In this document: positions 35,967 to 47,075 of the stretch, one piece after another
How positions within the stretch are numbered: position 1 is the first letter of the stretch
Layout of the letters: each line of letters starts with the position of its first letter
NCBI RefSeq assembly: GCF_003473485.1
Contig: NC_053042.1
Coordinates: 4,363,501-4,427,500 of the forward strand
DNA length: 64,000 nucleotides
Reading direction: 5' to 3'
Source of the DNA: Medicago truncatula
Lineage: Eukaryota; Streptophyta; Magnoliopsida; Fabales; Fabaceae
Program-made: the position numbers and the translations under genes
Notes under the pieces: generated by a model
What the model saw: only the letters and a program-made list of their open reading frames with translations
What the model was told of the DNA's origin: nothing
Database searches by the model: none

Positions 35967-38900
35967 ATGGCAACAATATCCATACGCATGTCCCCAAAAC
36001 TATTCTCTCCATCAACAAAAACCCTTTTTCCCATTCATACAAACAAATCAATCACCATCACCAACAACAGCAACAGAACAAAGCTATCGTTGCTCTATTT
36101 AAGTTCAAGAAACGGAACAGAGTGTCCTGTTCCGTTAGAACAGCAGCCCATAAACGAGTACCAGTCGTTATCGACCTCGTTCCCGTTTTCATGGGCTGCT
36201 GGTGATGTTGTTGAATATGGTTCCCGGCTTTTCGTGGTGGGCTTTTCCTTTGCCTTGCTTGTGGGGTTACCTGTGGCTTGGTTTGGAACTGTTGGGGCAC
36301 AATATGAGCCTGCTAAGAGGATTGTTTGTGCTGCTTCTAGTGGTGTTCTGGCTGTTACTTTTGCGGTTGTTAGGATGTATCTTGGTTGGGCTTATGTTGG
36401 GAATCGTTTGCTCAGTGCTACTGTTGAATGTAATGTGTATTTTCTCTCTACTTTTTAATCTTATGTCTAAGATTATAATTTATAATCATGGAAATAAACA
36501 AAAATGAAAGTTTTCTTATGATTATTTGTTTTGCTTTAATGAATTGATTATAAAAATTCATTTCAAAATCAAATTAAACATAGGGTGTGTTTATGAACGA
36601 ATTATTTAGGCAATGTTTTGACTTTGGATGAACTACTTAATGTTTAATTAAGCAACTTATAGTATAAGTGTTTATCATATAAGTGCTTTATGTATAAGTT
36701 ATGTCTAGAACAGAAGATAAAATAAAGTCAAACTGTTTTCCTTACGATATAAGCTGTTTTAATAAGCTATTATGGAGAGGATATAGAAATAAGTTGAAAA
36801 TAACTCAAATGATAAGTTGCTTATAAGATAAGTTGTTTGAATATGTTATAAGTTGTTTCCACAAGTTAAATAAACTCAAATGAGTCAATTCAAATAGGCC
36901 CTTAGATTTATCCTACCATACCGACACTTGTTTTTTCTTTCTTTCTTGAGAGCTGATAAAAACAAATGTCTCTCAGCTTTTTTTGTAGCTTATGAAAGCA
37001 ATTTACACTTCATATGGAAACAATTTAACTGGAGTTAGTCTTTGATTGTATGAATTGGTTTATACATAAGGGTTTATATGATAAGCATTTATTTAATAAG
37101 TTCTTATAATTAAATTGTTTATTCAAGGAATGCATGAATTTGAGAATAGTGTAACGAAATGGTATAGTATCAGATATGATTAACGTTAGGACATTACGAA
37201 GTTGATTAATCTATTTTCTAACGATGAGACGTTAATGATATGAAAATTGTTGTTATTTTTATTCAACGGTGTTATAAAATTTGAGGATGGGTTGCATAAT
37301 CAGTGATCATTCTTACTCTTCTCTTGATATTGCAGATGAGGAGACAGGGTGGTATGACGGTCAGGTATTCATTTCTCTTTTTGTTTTTAAAGCAAAATCT
37401 TGGATTCTCTACATTCAGACTCCAGCTATAGTGCTGTCATGCATTCTCGGAAGCCATTTGGGAAAGTGAATCGTCTAGATTTGAAGTTCAGTAAATAAAT
37501 AAAGAACATTATAAATTATTGATCAAAATCAGATGGTTTAGACCTTCCTTTTGTCATGCAATTACTATTTGCCTTTTCGGGATCCATTTGCACTGTATAG
37601 CAGATGATAACGTGCTTGTGCTGTCGTGTGATTTAAGTGCAAATGCCTCTGCATGAGTTCTCTTCCTTTTGTTTTGGAAGGTGTAATAAAATTGTATTTT
37701 ACTAATGGAATATTTAAGTCATGAGAACAAGTCTTAGTCTAAATTATGTTTATTTTTGCTACTAAGTTTAAATATTTCTCTACAGATATGGGTGAAGACT
37801 GCTGAGGTCTTAGCACGTGATAGACTCTTGGGATCATTTTCTGTAAGCATTCTATTAACTACTACTGCACTTTAATTTATAACTTCAATGTTGCTGGAGA
37901 CTTATTCTTTCATTCTTTTGAGAATACAATAGATGTTAAGATTTCAGACTATATTAGGTTGTGGGGCAAGAATCACTGCTGTGACTGAAACAACCATGTC
38001 GAGTAGTAATTGCTATATCAAGATTCAGGAATTACTAAACTAAAATTGCAGAAGACCATGTTTTTATAATGACCAGTGTTGTCTAATAGTAGTGCTATAG
38101 CGTAGCGGAATTTGAAGAAACCACTATTTTCAGGATCCGTGATCGATAACACCAATGATCACCGGGGCTTAATATTTTGCGAGCCTGTAAGATCTTCATA
38201 AGTTTTACAACTGAATATTTTTTTCATATCAATGAAGAACTCACTTGTAGTCAAACGTAATGATAATGCTGACAGGAATGTTCACTCTGCCATCTTGATA
38301 TGTTGATACATGCAGTCACATTCTCACTTGTGTATTTCTATTTTTTTCCTTTGTTAAACTTGTGACGAAAATTATCTTGTAGCGAATGTCAAGTTGACAT
38401 TGCCAACCACAATTTGAAACTCGGAGTGTTGCTTTTGTGTTTTACTTGTGTATGTGAGGAGTTGCGGTAAAGTAACACATCCTATTCGAACCGGGGATTA
38501 CACTACTTAAAAAACTAAATTTAGTGAGGGAAAACGTAAAATCCCTCTCTAATTCCGTCACTAAATTTTGCGACCAAGGAATTTGTGAGGAATTTCATTT
38601 TTTCCGTCACTAATTTCCCTTGCTAATTTTGCTTTTTCTAATAGTGTTATGTTAAGTTTAATAACTATACAATGACACTATCAGCAAATATTCCTTTTAA
38701 AATCTATTGATATTATTTCAAAATAGTGAAATTTGATTCGATGTAAGCATAAAATTTGTTTAGAGTCTCATTAAACTCTTTTGTAATGTTCAAGGTTAAG
38801 CCTGTACTCAGTAGATTGAAAATCACTCTAGTCGGTCTGGCGGCATGCTTGGTGACATGTGCTCTTATCTTCATTAACATTGATGAAAGTTACCTTACAT

Positions 38901-39004
38901 CGAGAGAAACCGGAGTTCGAGCAATACCCGGAGCTTACAATGATGAATCTGCAAGATCATTTGAACCAGATGCATTTTGTGGTGAGCCTGATCTTCAAGA
39001 ATAG
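35967..39004 (+). CDS. CGLD27: CGLD27 chloroplast membrane protein (DUF1230)
   Basis: Four exons (35967-36429, 37336-37364, 37786-37842, 38795-39004) join in frame, giving 252 aa. The second exon is only 29 nt. A Ser/Thr/Asn-rich N-terminus of about 55 residues looks like a chloroplast transit peptide. The mature part carries the family signatures ECPVPLEQQPINEYQSLSTS, RMYLGWAYVGNRLLSATVEY, EETGWYDGQIWVK and AYNDESARSFEPDAFCGEP, with hydrophobic segments near residues 80-105, 110-135 and 190-205. The family (also called Ycf36) is conserved from cyanobacteria and algae to plants. In Arabidopsis and Chlamydomonas it is linked to photosynthetic fitness under iron limitation; the biochemical role is unknown. 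The ATG at 35967 agrees with the family start. A CACTA-type MITE lies in the last intron. Confidence 0.93.
36590..36905. repeat. ATAAGC/ATAAGT-rich MITE-like block in CGLD27 intron 1
   Basis: Repeated CTTATAAGATAAGTTG, AAGTGTTTATCATATAAG and related motifs mirror blocks at 2352-2595 and 61640-61930, which places it in the same dispersed family. It starts near GGGTGTGTTTATGAAC and ends near CAAATAGGCCC, the kind of termini seen in hAT-like MITEs, but no target duplication is clear. Confidence 0.45.
38501..38646. mobile_element. CACTA-type MITE in the last intron of CGLD27
   Basis: It starts CACTACTTAAAAAACTAAA and ends CTTTTTCTAATAGTG (inverse CACTATTAGAAAAAG), the diagnostic CACTA/En-Spm terminus. 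Direct TTA repeats flank it (38498-38500 and 38647-38649), as expected for the 3-bp target duplication of this superfamily. The 146-bp interior holds the TTAGTGA/CCGTCACTAA motifs typical of these elements and no coding sequence. Confidence 0.85.
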
Positions 39005-39722
39005 TACATGACTTATACTAAAGAAGTATCCCAGCTAGATCCTCCATGTATGGTATTAATTTGGAGGGAAAGGGGTGCTCTATTAAAATCTATACTTTCT
39101 GTACATATTTTATATTGCCTTTTCTTACATTACGTGTAGTAGCATTTCACAGTAATGTAAAGTTGCAAAATAAAATGAGCAAATTTATATTTTATATTTT
39201 TTTTAGTAATGTGCTATTTCTTTTGTTTTGAGGTGTTGATGATGGAAACTGGAAACCATTTCGCTACATCACAGCAGCATTATACACTATGTGAAACTAG
39301 CAACTTAGATTGAAGGCGAATTTGGTGTCTGATACGTGTTATATCACACAACATGACACCAAAAGTTGGCTATCGAGGGAAAAGAATCAAACCACTTAAA
39401 TATCCCACCGAGCATCTTATTCTACGTGGGACTTAAGGACCCTATAGTAGGGCCACCCCTTAGACCGACGTCTCTACAACCCCGTTGCATGATGTTTTAC
39501 TCGACCTTTTCGGTCAAGCTGTAGTGTAGGTAGTTCTTTCTAAGCCACCGACAAATAACTCTAACACCAATTGACAAATATTTAACAACTTGTTGAATTC
39601 TCATTAAAAAGTTAGGTATCCTCTAACATCCAAATCTCTATTATATATCTATTATTTTAAATTATTACCGGTGTTAACGTGTGTCAGGGTCCGTGTATGC
39701 GTCACTCTTTCATATTACATAT
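39005..39722. other. CGLD27 3' UTR and spacer
   Basis: The first 200-250 bp are probably 3' UTR. The block 39260-39560 (CCACCGAGCATC, ACCCCTTAGACCGACG, TCGACCTTTTCGGTCAAGC) is less AT-rich and looks like a piece of a dispersed repeat, but I could not assign it. Confidence 0.4.
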
Positions 39723-41229
39723 TTTGTACGTGTTTGGTTACACGGTTGAAAACAGAAAATGCGCTTCCATCTGCTCAAAAGCACTTTGAGGATGTTTGGC
39801 TCTCCATAACCCTCCTGTCGCCGCCTTGCTTTTGACAACTTGAATCGATTTTGAAAGAAGCTGCTATTCCTAGCTTCTACAAATCGATTTCCTACACCTT
39901 AGGTTTGGTTTCTCTCAATTTATCTTTTTTGCCCTTACCTTCACCGCCATAAATCAATGTTGATCTGAATTTTTCAAATTTTTTTTCAAACATTGAAGGC
40001 AAAGCTGTTTTTTCACCTGTATAATAACTCTATGCTTATATAAATTTATTAATCTCTTGTCAAACATTGAAGACAAAGATGTTTCTTTCACCTAAATCAT
40101 AAATTCATTAAACTCTAATTCCTTAATGGAAATATGATCCACTTTGTATCAAGGGTGGCCTTCCACATTTTCATTAATTCTTCACAACTTGTAGAAATCG
40201 GTCACCAACCTCATAGTTTCATTAACTATGTAGTTACTCTCTGTTCATACAAACTTCTATATATAGGTTGGCTCATTTGTCACTCTTTCATTCTTAAACA
40301 AGCAAATAGCCAAATAGTTGCAGTGTTTGGTACTCAAGGGTAAGCTCAAACACTCATCTTCTGTCTATTAATTCAATTTTGATAACATTGCATTTGATGT
40401 GTTTGATAAAATGCCTGAATAAAAAACAATTTATTTCTTTTGTTTTCCTTAACCTTAGTTATGATTGTTTTTTTTTTTTTTTGCCTGAAATATTAATGAT
40501 ATTGATGGAGTTTGAAAATAGCTTCTATGTTTTTCATCAAATGATACTAATGAAATATTATTTGCATTGTATGAGTGCTTTAGATTGAGTTATGTTCTAT
40601 ACCATTTATCACTATAGTTTTAACTTTGTTGACAGAAGGAATGTCCATACGTGGCTTTTCAAATTTTTTTTCTATCTTTTGTCAACTCTAGAAAATAAAG
40701 GAAGAGCTATCTATGGTGTTCATATGTGGTTTTATAATTTCTTTTTACCAAATTTTCTCTTAAACACATGTATTATATCTGAAGTTACAAGTTTTGAAGG
40801 ATAATATCTAAAGAATCTGTCAACCTTGATGATGAAGACCTTGAATAGTTTAGGACCATGGATCTTGAAATAGTTGCAAGAAGAGAAAGCTCTCAAGCAC
40901 AAATGCCACTTATTCATGTCTGTTATTTAATATTTACTTTTGACAAAGTTTTAGATGTTTGTGTTTTTTTAGTAGAGAATATGTCTTTATTTTACTGATG
41001 TTTTGGTTCAGTTTTGCTACTATTTTGGTTCTGTTTTTCTGTATGATGATACAAACAATCTCAATAAGCTCTTCAAATGATAATGATAATAAAGTCTCTC
41101 TTTGTTTGCTTCTTTGTTTTACTTGAACTCATAGTGATTTTTGTTTACCAATTTCACCTCATTAGATAAGTGGTTATTCGAATATAGGTTTGATTCAAAT
41201 AGATTAATATTTAACCTTGTTTACATAGA

Positions 41230-42281
41230 ATGGTGAATACCAAGAAAAATGTTGTGTGTTCCTCCTCACCTAATGATGGGGGGCAGAAAACAAAAGCTAA
41301 TTGGGATTATAAGTCAACTGAAAACTTTGTGAAAGCATGTTTGGAGCAAGTTTCCAAGAGAGAACGTGTTGGTACGAGCTTTACAAAAAAAGGGTGGAAC
41401 AATATTAAGGCCCAATTTCATAATTTAACCGGACTGAAGTATGAGAAGGCTCAATTAAAGAATAGGTATGACAGTCTGAGAAAGGATTGGAGAGCATGGT
41501 ATAACTTATTTGGGAGAGAAACTGGATTAGGGTGGGATCCGGTGAACAACACTGCTGTAGCACCTGATGAGTGGTGGGAGACCAAACAGCTGGTATGTAA
41601 TAGAGAAAATTGTTATTTCGTAAGTCTTAGATATGTATACTCGTGTTTCTTATATGATGAGTTATGAAAATGCAGGAAAACCCTCTTTATGAAAAATTTA
41701 GGAACAAGGGGCTTCCATTCGCCAATGAGTTAACCACACTTTTTATGGATGTAGTGGCTAATGGAGAGTACACTTGGGCACCATCATGTGGGGTATTGCC
41801 ATGTGTGTTTGAAGATGATGATAATGATGATAATGATGTAGTGGCTGTAGAAGGATCTGGTGATAGCGAGGATGCAAGTGTTGGAGCAACAATCGAATTT
41901 GCAAATATTGGACTGAATTCTTCACAACAAACCGATGGTCAAAAGAGTGGTGAGAAGAGGAAAAGAGCTGTTAGAGCAGACAAGCCAAGTCAGAAAAAAG
42001 CAAGTGCATCATCAAAGATAGCTGAAGCTGTTAGTTTAATAGCAGAGACATGTCGTTCTCGCAATGATGCTGAGGGTAATGCATCTATTGGTGAAGTGAT
42101 GGCTGAGCTTCACACCATGGATGAAATCTCAAATGATCTTTATTTGCATGCGCAGTGTTGCAACTTGCTGATGTTTAAGCCTGCAAGGGAGATTTTTATT
42201 TCCCTACGAGGTTCAGAGGAGAAAAAGTTGAATTGGCTTAAGCATACAATTGATAACCCATTGCCATTCATGACTATGTAA
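41230..42281 (+). CDS. Harbinger ORF1, Myb/SANT-like DNA-binding protein
   Basis: Two exons (41230-41592, 41676-42281) join in phase, giving 322 aa. Residues about 21-105 form a Myb/SANT-like domain (WDYKSTENFVKACLEQV, then GWNNIKAQFHNLTGLKY, KNRYDSLRKDW), as in plant L10-interacting-MYB-like proteins. An acidic stretch (EDDDNDDNDVV) and a basic KRKRAVRADKPSQKK, a likely nuclear signal, follow. In PIF/Harbinger elements this protein binds subterminal DNA and helps bring the transposase to the nucleus. It precedes the transposase by about 0.9 kb in the same orientation. A host gene of the same domain family is the alternative, but the neighbouring transposase and the shared terminal repeats favour the transposon. 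Confidence 0.88.
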
Positions 42282-42289
42282 TTTGGAAC

Positions 42290-42545
42290 CTGTGTGACTA
42301 GGATGTAATGGGAATTAAGCTAGGAAGTACTATGAATTAAGAAGTAATCTACGAAGTACTAGTAACTATGAAGTACTGTTATGTTTAGTCTTTAATGTTT
42401 AATGTTTCGTTGTCTTTAAATTAAGAAGTAATCTAGGAAGTACCAGTAACTTTGAAGTATTGTTATGTTTTTCCTTTCAATTAGGAAGTAATCTAAGAAG
42501 TGGTAGTAACTATGAAGTACTCTTATGAAGTACTAGTAACTTATG
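42290..42545 (+). repeat. Imperfect tandem repeat after Harbinger ORF1
   Basis: Three to four imperfect units contain AAGAAGTAATCTA(C/G)GAAGTAC followed by AGTAACTATGAAGTACT. They fall directly after the ORF1 stop, probably in its 3' UTR. They could be binding repeats or simple slippage; the sequence does not decide. Confidence 0.65.
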
Positions 42546-42802
42546 TAATGTTTCTATCCCTTAATGAAGACTTATGTTGTGTGATAATTATGCTTGTATT
42601 TTTTGTTCACTTATGTTGTTTTTTTGCTTCAGTTTTAACTGCTATTTTGGTTCTGATTTGCTGGTTTTCTTGTTCAGTTTTTACCACCCTTTTAGATTGT
42701 GTGAAAATATTGTCCTGATCATAGTTATTTGCAATGTTGTTATGATTTCTGCATTATATTCTGCACATGATTTCTGCACTATATTTGTTTTAGATTGCAG
42801 TT

Positions 42803-42905
42803 AACATGTGGGTTGCACTTGATAGTTTGCTGCAAATGCACAGATATACATAATAAAGAAAACTAACATGTGGGTTGCACTAGGTAGTTTGCTGCAAAAT
42901 GCAAT
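42803..42905 (+). repeat. Direct repeat within the Harbinger interior
   Basis: The motif ACATGTGGGTTGCACT followed by AGTTTGCTGCAAA occurs twice about 65 bp apart. It lies between the two transposon genes. No function is assigned. Confidence 0.6.
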
Positions 42906-43168
42906 ACATAAGAGTTACTTTGCTAGTAAACTTATTTACATTGCTAGCAAAATGCAAAAACAATGCAGACAAGTATATATATGTAATCTGAGTAAAAATA
43001 CAATATAGCTGACAGGATAACTAATTTCTTCTACAAAGCTCATGCACTATATTTGTCTATAATTCAAATGCCATGATTTCTGATTGTTCTGATCATTGTT
43101 ATGTTTCTTATGATTTCTTATGTTTAATATCATGTTTACCTTTGACAGTAGCTAAATCTCATTGCAAA

Positions 43169-44440
43169 ATGGACTATTGTAATGAAGAATCAAATGAAGA
43201 CGATGGTTTTTTTGAACAAGCTTCTTTAGTGGCTGCACTAATGGGTGAGTATGCTGTGAAACATTTATGTAAAGAGCCATGTAGAACTAGTGAGCTAACA
43301 GGGCATGCATGGGTGAAAGAAGTATTGCAAGGAAATCCCACTCGTTGTTATGAGATGTTTCGAATGGAAAAACATATTTTTCATAAACTTTGCACTAAAT
43401 TAGTTGATCATGGTTTAAAGCCCACTAATCATATAGGGGTAGAAGAGATGGTTGCAATGTTCTTACTTGTTGTTGGACATGGAGTGGGTAATAGAATGAT
43501 TCAAGAAAGGTTCCAACACTCAGGAGAAACTGTGAGTAGACGTTTTCATGATGTGTTAGTTGCTTGCTTGAGTTTGTCCATCGAATATATAAAGCCTCAA
43601 GATCCTTTGTTCCGTGATAGTCATGCAAAAATTCAAAGTGATCCACGGTATTGGCCATTTTTTAAGAATGCCATAGGAGCAATCGATGGTACACATATTC
43701 CCTGTGTGGTTAGTGCCAATGACCAAACTAGATTTATTGGACGAAAGGGATATCCGACACAAAATGTAATGGCTGTATGTGATTGGAACATGTGCTTTAC
43801 TTTTGTTTTAGCTGGATGGGAAGGTACTGCCCATGATGCTCGTGTTTTTGACCATGCTCTCACAAATGCAAATCTAAATTTTCCACATCCTCCTCCAGGT
43901 ATTAATATTATCTTTTACAACTTATTTATTAGTATTATTCTTTACAATTTATAATTTAATTTGTTTTTAGGTATGTATTATTTGGTGGATGCCGGTTATC
44001 CAACACCGATGGGATATCTTGGTCCATACAGATGTGAACGTTATCACCTCCCTGATTTTCGGCGTTCTCATGGGTTTGAAAATAACAACGAGGTATTCAA
44101 TTATTATCACTCAAGTTTAAGGTGCACAATAGAAAGAACTTTTGGTGTATGGAAGAATAGATTTGCAATTCTACGACGCATGCCTAAATTCACAATTAAG
44201 ACACAAGTTGAAGTCGTTGTTGCAACAATGGCTATACATAACTTTATTAGAAGGAATGCTGATATGGATGTCGATTTCAATCGGTTTGAGGATGAAGACA
44301 TAACCCTTGATCATGATGATTATCGTAGACCAGTTAATTTGGATTTATCTCAAAATTTAAATATAGGTTCCTCATTTGAGATGAATCATGTTCGAAACTC
44401 GGTTCGAGATCAAATTATAGAGTTCAACAAAAATCATTAG
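43169..44440 (+). CDS. Harbinger transposase (HARBI1-like DDE nuclease)
   Basis: Two exons (43169-43898, 43971-44440) join in phase, giving 399 aa. The DDE triad is present: Asp173 in GAIDGTHIP, Asp223 in GTAHDARVF and Glu298 in RCTIERTFGVWK. Other family marks are YLVDAGYPTPMGYLGPYR and the helix-turn-helix-like region with GETVSRRFHDVL. Length matches plant PIF/Harbinger transposases, also seen as 'putative nuclease HARBI1'. The ATG at 43169 follows a possible acceptor (TTTGACAG, 43147), so an upstream non-coding exon is possible; an in-frame ATG at 43073 would add 32 unconvincing residues. No inactivating change is visible. Confidence 0.92.
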
Positions 44441-44987
44441 TATTGTAGTAAAGTTTAATTTTAAAAGACCATCAGAGATGAGATAGCAGGATGCACTGAG
44501 AAGGCATATGACTATCTTGCAAAGAAACACCCTCTCTGCAACTCATCAACCAAACACTTAGTTATGCTAGGGAGATGGAGAGGATTGTCTCAAAAGAAAT
44601 GGATGCAATGGATTTTGTGTTTTCCAAGATTGCTAATATTGTCTAATGAAGTTGTTTACTTCTGATTCAATGTGGAACTCTGAAATGATTCTATCTCTTT
44701 ATTATGTTCATCTAGGTGTTGTATTGTTCCATAGTGTACCCTTTTCTTTCTTCTTTACAGTGCTAAAATTCATTATATACTTGTGTTGACTACTATATCG
44801 TAAGAATTTGATAAATTGATGAATTTCAAATCCATTGGAAGGTTCATATTCAAAAAAAAATTATATATATTCCCTACATGCATTTTTATTTGAGTATTGT
44901 ATGATTAACAATTATATTAATCTAGTAATTTTATTGTCAGTTAATCAAAAATAAATGAAGGATGAAAAATCAAATAAATGTAAAATT

Positions 44988-45023
<36 letters not shown>

Positions 45024-45239
45024 CACACACTCATATTTTAAAGCCCATTTTGGTCTTTTACACATCTAAAAGCAATTCTCACTCAAAACATCCAAACAAA
45101 ATTTTTCATACAAATCACTTTTGTTTTGAAGGTATCCAAACATAAATCACTTTACATTCAACTCACTTTTAACCAAAATCAATTCTACAAAATCAATTCT
45201 ACCAAAATCAATTTTTTCCACCGCACAACCAAACACACG
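44441..45239. other. Harbinger right arm
   Basis: This is non-coding sequence between the transposase stop and the right terminal repeat. It contains (AT)n and (AC)n microsatellites and several copies of CAAAATCAATTCTA near the end. A short region just after the stop (about 44480-44640) has codon-like texture but no supported gene. Confidence 0.5.
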
Positions 45240-45243
45240 CTTT

Positions 45244-47075
45244 GTCAAATGGCTTTTCACGATGAGAAAGAGTAAGTTTATTTCACTTCTCTTATTCCAC
45301 TGACTCCTCTGAGGTGTTTCAGAAAGTTAGAACAAGAACATATGACAATGACATTGTGCAACTGGCCCATACCAATAATGAAGTCAACATTCAAAAATTT
45401 ATTCAACCATGTCCATTTTGCACGTTCCTTAACAGGACCTAGTTGTTGATTCCTTACTAATGATTTAGTTGGTGAGGGGCTTGACTTGATAGTGACAGGC
45501 TCATAGTAGATTTAAATCATCTAGATTTCCTTTATTTCTTGTTTTGATCAATAAATTATTTTGATGAAAGAGAATTATTAGTTAGAAGAGATATAAAGAC
45601 AAAAAAATCATAGAACTCAAAATTATCAAAGTAGTACCTGTTGCGTTGTGTGTGTAAATTCAGGTGGTATTTGTGCATATTATCACATTAAAAAAAAACT
45701 TTATTCATGCAACTTGAACGTGACAAAGTAAACTTTCCATAAATTAAGAAGGAAATAAAAATATATTAAAATGAAAAATATAAATAAAAAATGAATATCG
45801 AGTTTATGATAGTAGGGCCCACAGTGAAAGAAAAACCTGAAATATCTTCAAAGGGTTCATGCATCTATCCAGTTTCCCATCCCTTTGCTTCTCTTTCAAA
45901 CCAACCCAAAGATTTCTCCAAATAAAGTACTCATCATTAAATCAGTAATAAATATTAATTTTATTCCATTTTAATTTTTATTTTTCCCAAGTTGATTCAA
46001 CCTCACAATAAATCTTACCATTCTTTTATAGCAAAATGACCACACCACACCAACTTCTTCTGTCTTCTTTCAAAGTCCCATTGGAGACACATTTTCTCAT
46101 ACCCTTTTCTTCTTTCATCTTTTTGCTTCAGGTAAATACTTTAGACAATTATTTGTGTTTTTGTTTTTAAGAATGTTATAAAACATTGATGTTGTGATTT
46201 TGTTATGTGTAATGTGTTTGAGACATTTGGGTGTTCTTATTTAAGAATATTGGAATACCCCTTTAGCTAAAGTATGTTTTTTTTTCCTTCTTCTGTTGCT
46301 TATTGTTCTTGTTTGTGTTTGTGTTTTTTTGGGACTAAAGTCAATTGCTTTGCTTGCATAGTTAAGGATTTTGATTTGTTTTATCAATTTAAAACCTAGT
46401 TTGGTGTGTGCTTGATTTCATCTCTGTGTGTGTGTGTTGTTCTGTATTAGTGTTGTAATTTGCTTTCTGCTTGAGTATGATGGTTACAAATTTGACATCG
46501 AATTTCGAGAACAATTTAGATGATTAACCATACACTGGATACAATTAATTAACCACAATTTTGAACTTTGTTAACCATGATTTTCATAATCATAACAATT
46601 ATATTAGGCTTTGTTTGTTGATTCTGGATTTCTGGTATCTTTGTCCTTTTGAATTTTTCTGAATATTGTGATTGTTTACAATGGGACGGTGTCAGCATGT
46701 AAGATGCATACAAGTTTCAAAACCCTCTCACTATACGTTTTTATTCTTTTGTGACATTTAGCTCCTCAAACATTAATACTCTGAAAGGAAAGAATGCTTT
46801 CGTTGGTGTTTGTGTTTTGCACTTATCTTGTATCAGATGTTGTCTTATTTATGTGCTTCATCCTTTAGATCCTTAAACATATTTGAAACATATGTTTGTC
46901 GTATGAAGATTGTCATTGATGAACTGATTTTATCAAATTGATGACAGAATAACATTCTCACAGAATCTTTACGCTGTATTGTGAGCAGAGTTGGGATGTT
47001 TGGAGGAGTAGTTTGATAAAGTGATGCATCTCGATAGAAATTTGAACAAAGCTGTATGTTGTGCTGTAAACTTTC
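45244..47075 (+). promoter_or_regulatory. RTE1 upstream region with likely 5' UTR intron
   Basis: About 46040-46131 is pyrimidine-rich and ends CTTCAG followed by GTAAAT, a good donor. AG acceptors near 46948, 46963 and 46987 would splice it to the short leader before ATG 47076. A leader intron of about 830 bp is therefore likely, with transcription starting near 46000. The remaining upstream sequence is AT-rich without identified elements. Confidence 0.45.

Larger units (their letters stand above)
39726..45240. mobile_element. PIF/Harbinger DNA transposon, apparently complete
   Basis: Terminal inverted repeats: left GTACGTGTTTGGTTACACGG, right in reverse complement GCGTGTGTTTGGTTGTGCGG, continuing into TTGAAAA/TGGAAAA. 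They are flanked by TTT on each side (39723-39725 and 45241-45243), matching the 3-bp target size of this superfamily. The 5.5-kb element carries the two expected plus-strand genes, a Myb/SANT-like ORF and a DDE transposase, both open with consistent introns. An (AT)n-(AC)n microsatellite lies at about 44988-45031 near the right end. The subterminal right arm contains repeated AAAATCAATTCTAC. Autonomy is plausible but not shown. Confidence 0.75.

Noticed and set aside
39260-39560. Possible fragment of a larger repeat with GACCTTTTCGGTC palindrome
   Set aside because: No ends, target duplication or coding sequence could be found, so no family was assigned.
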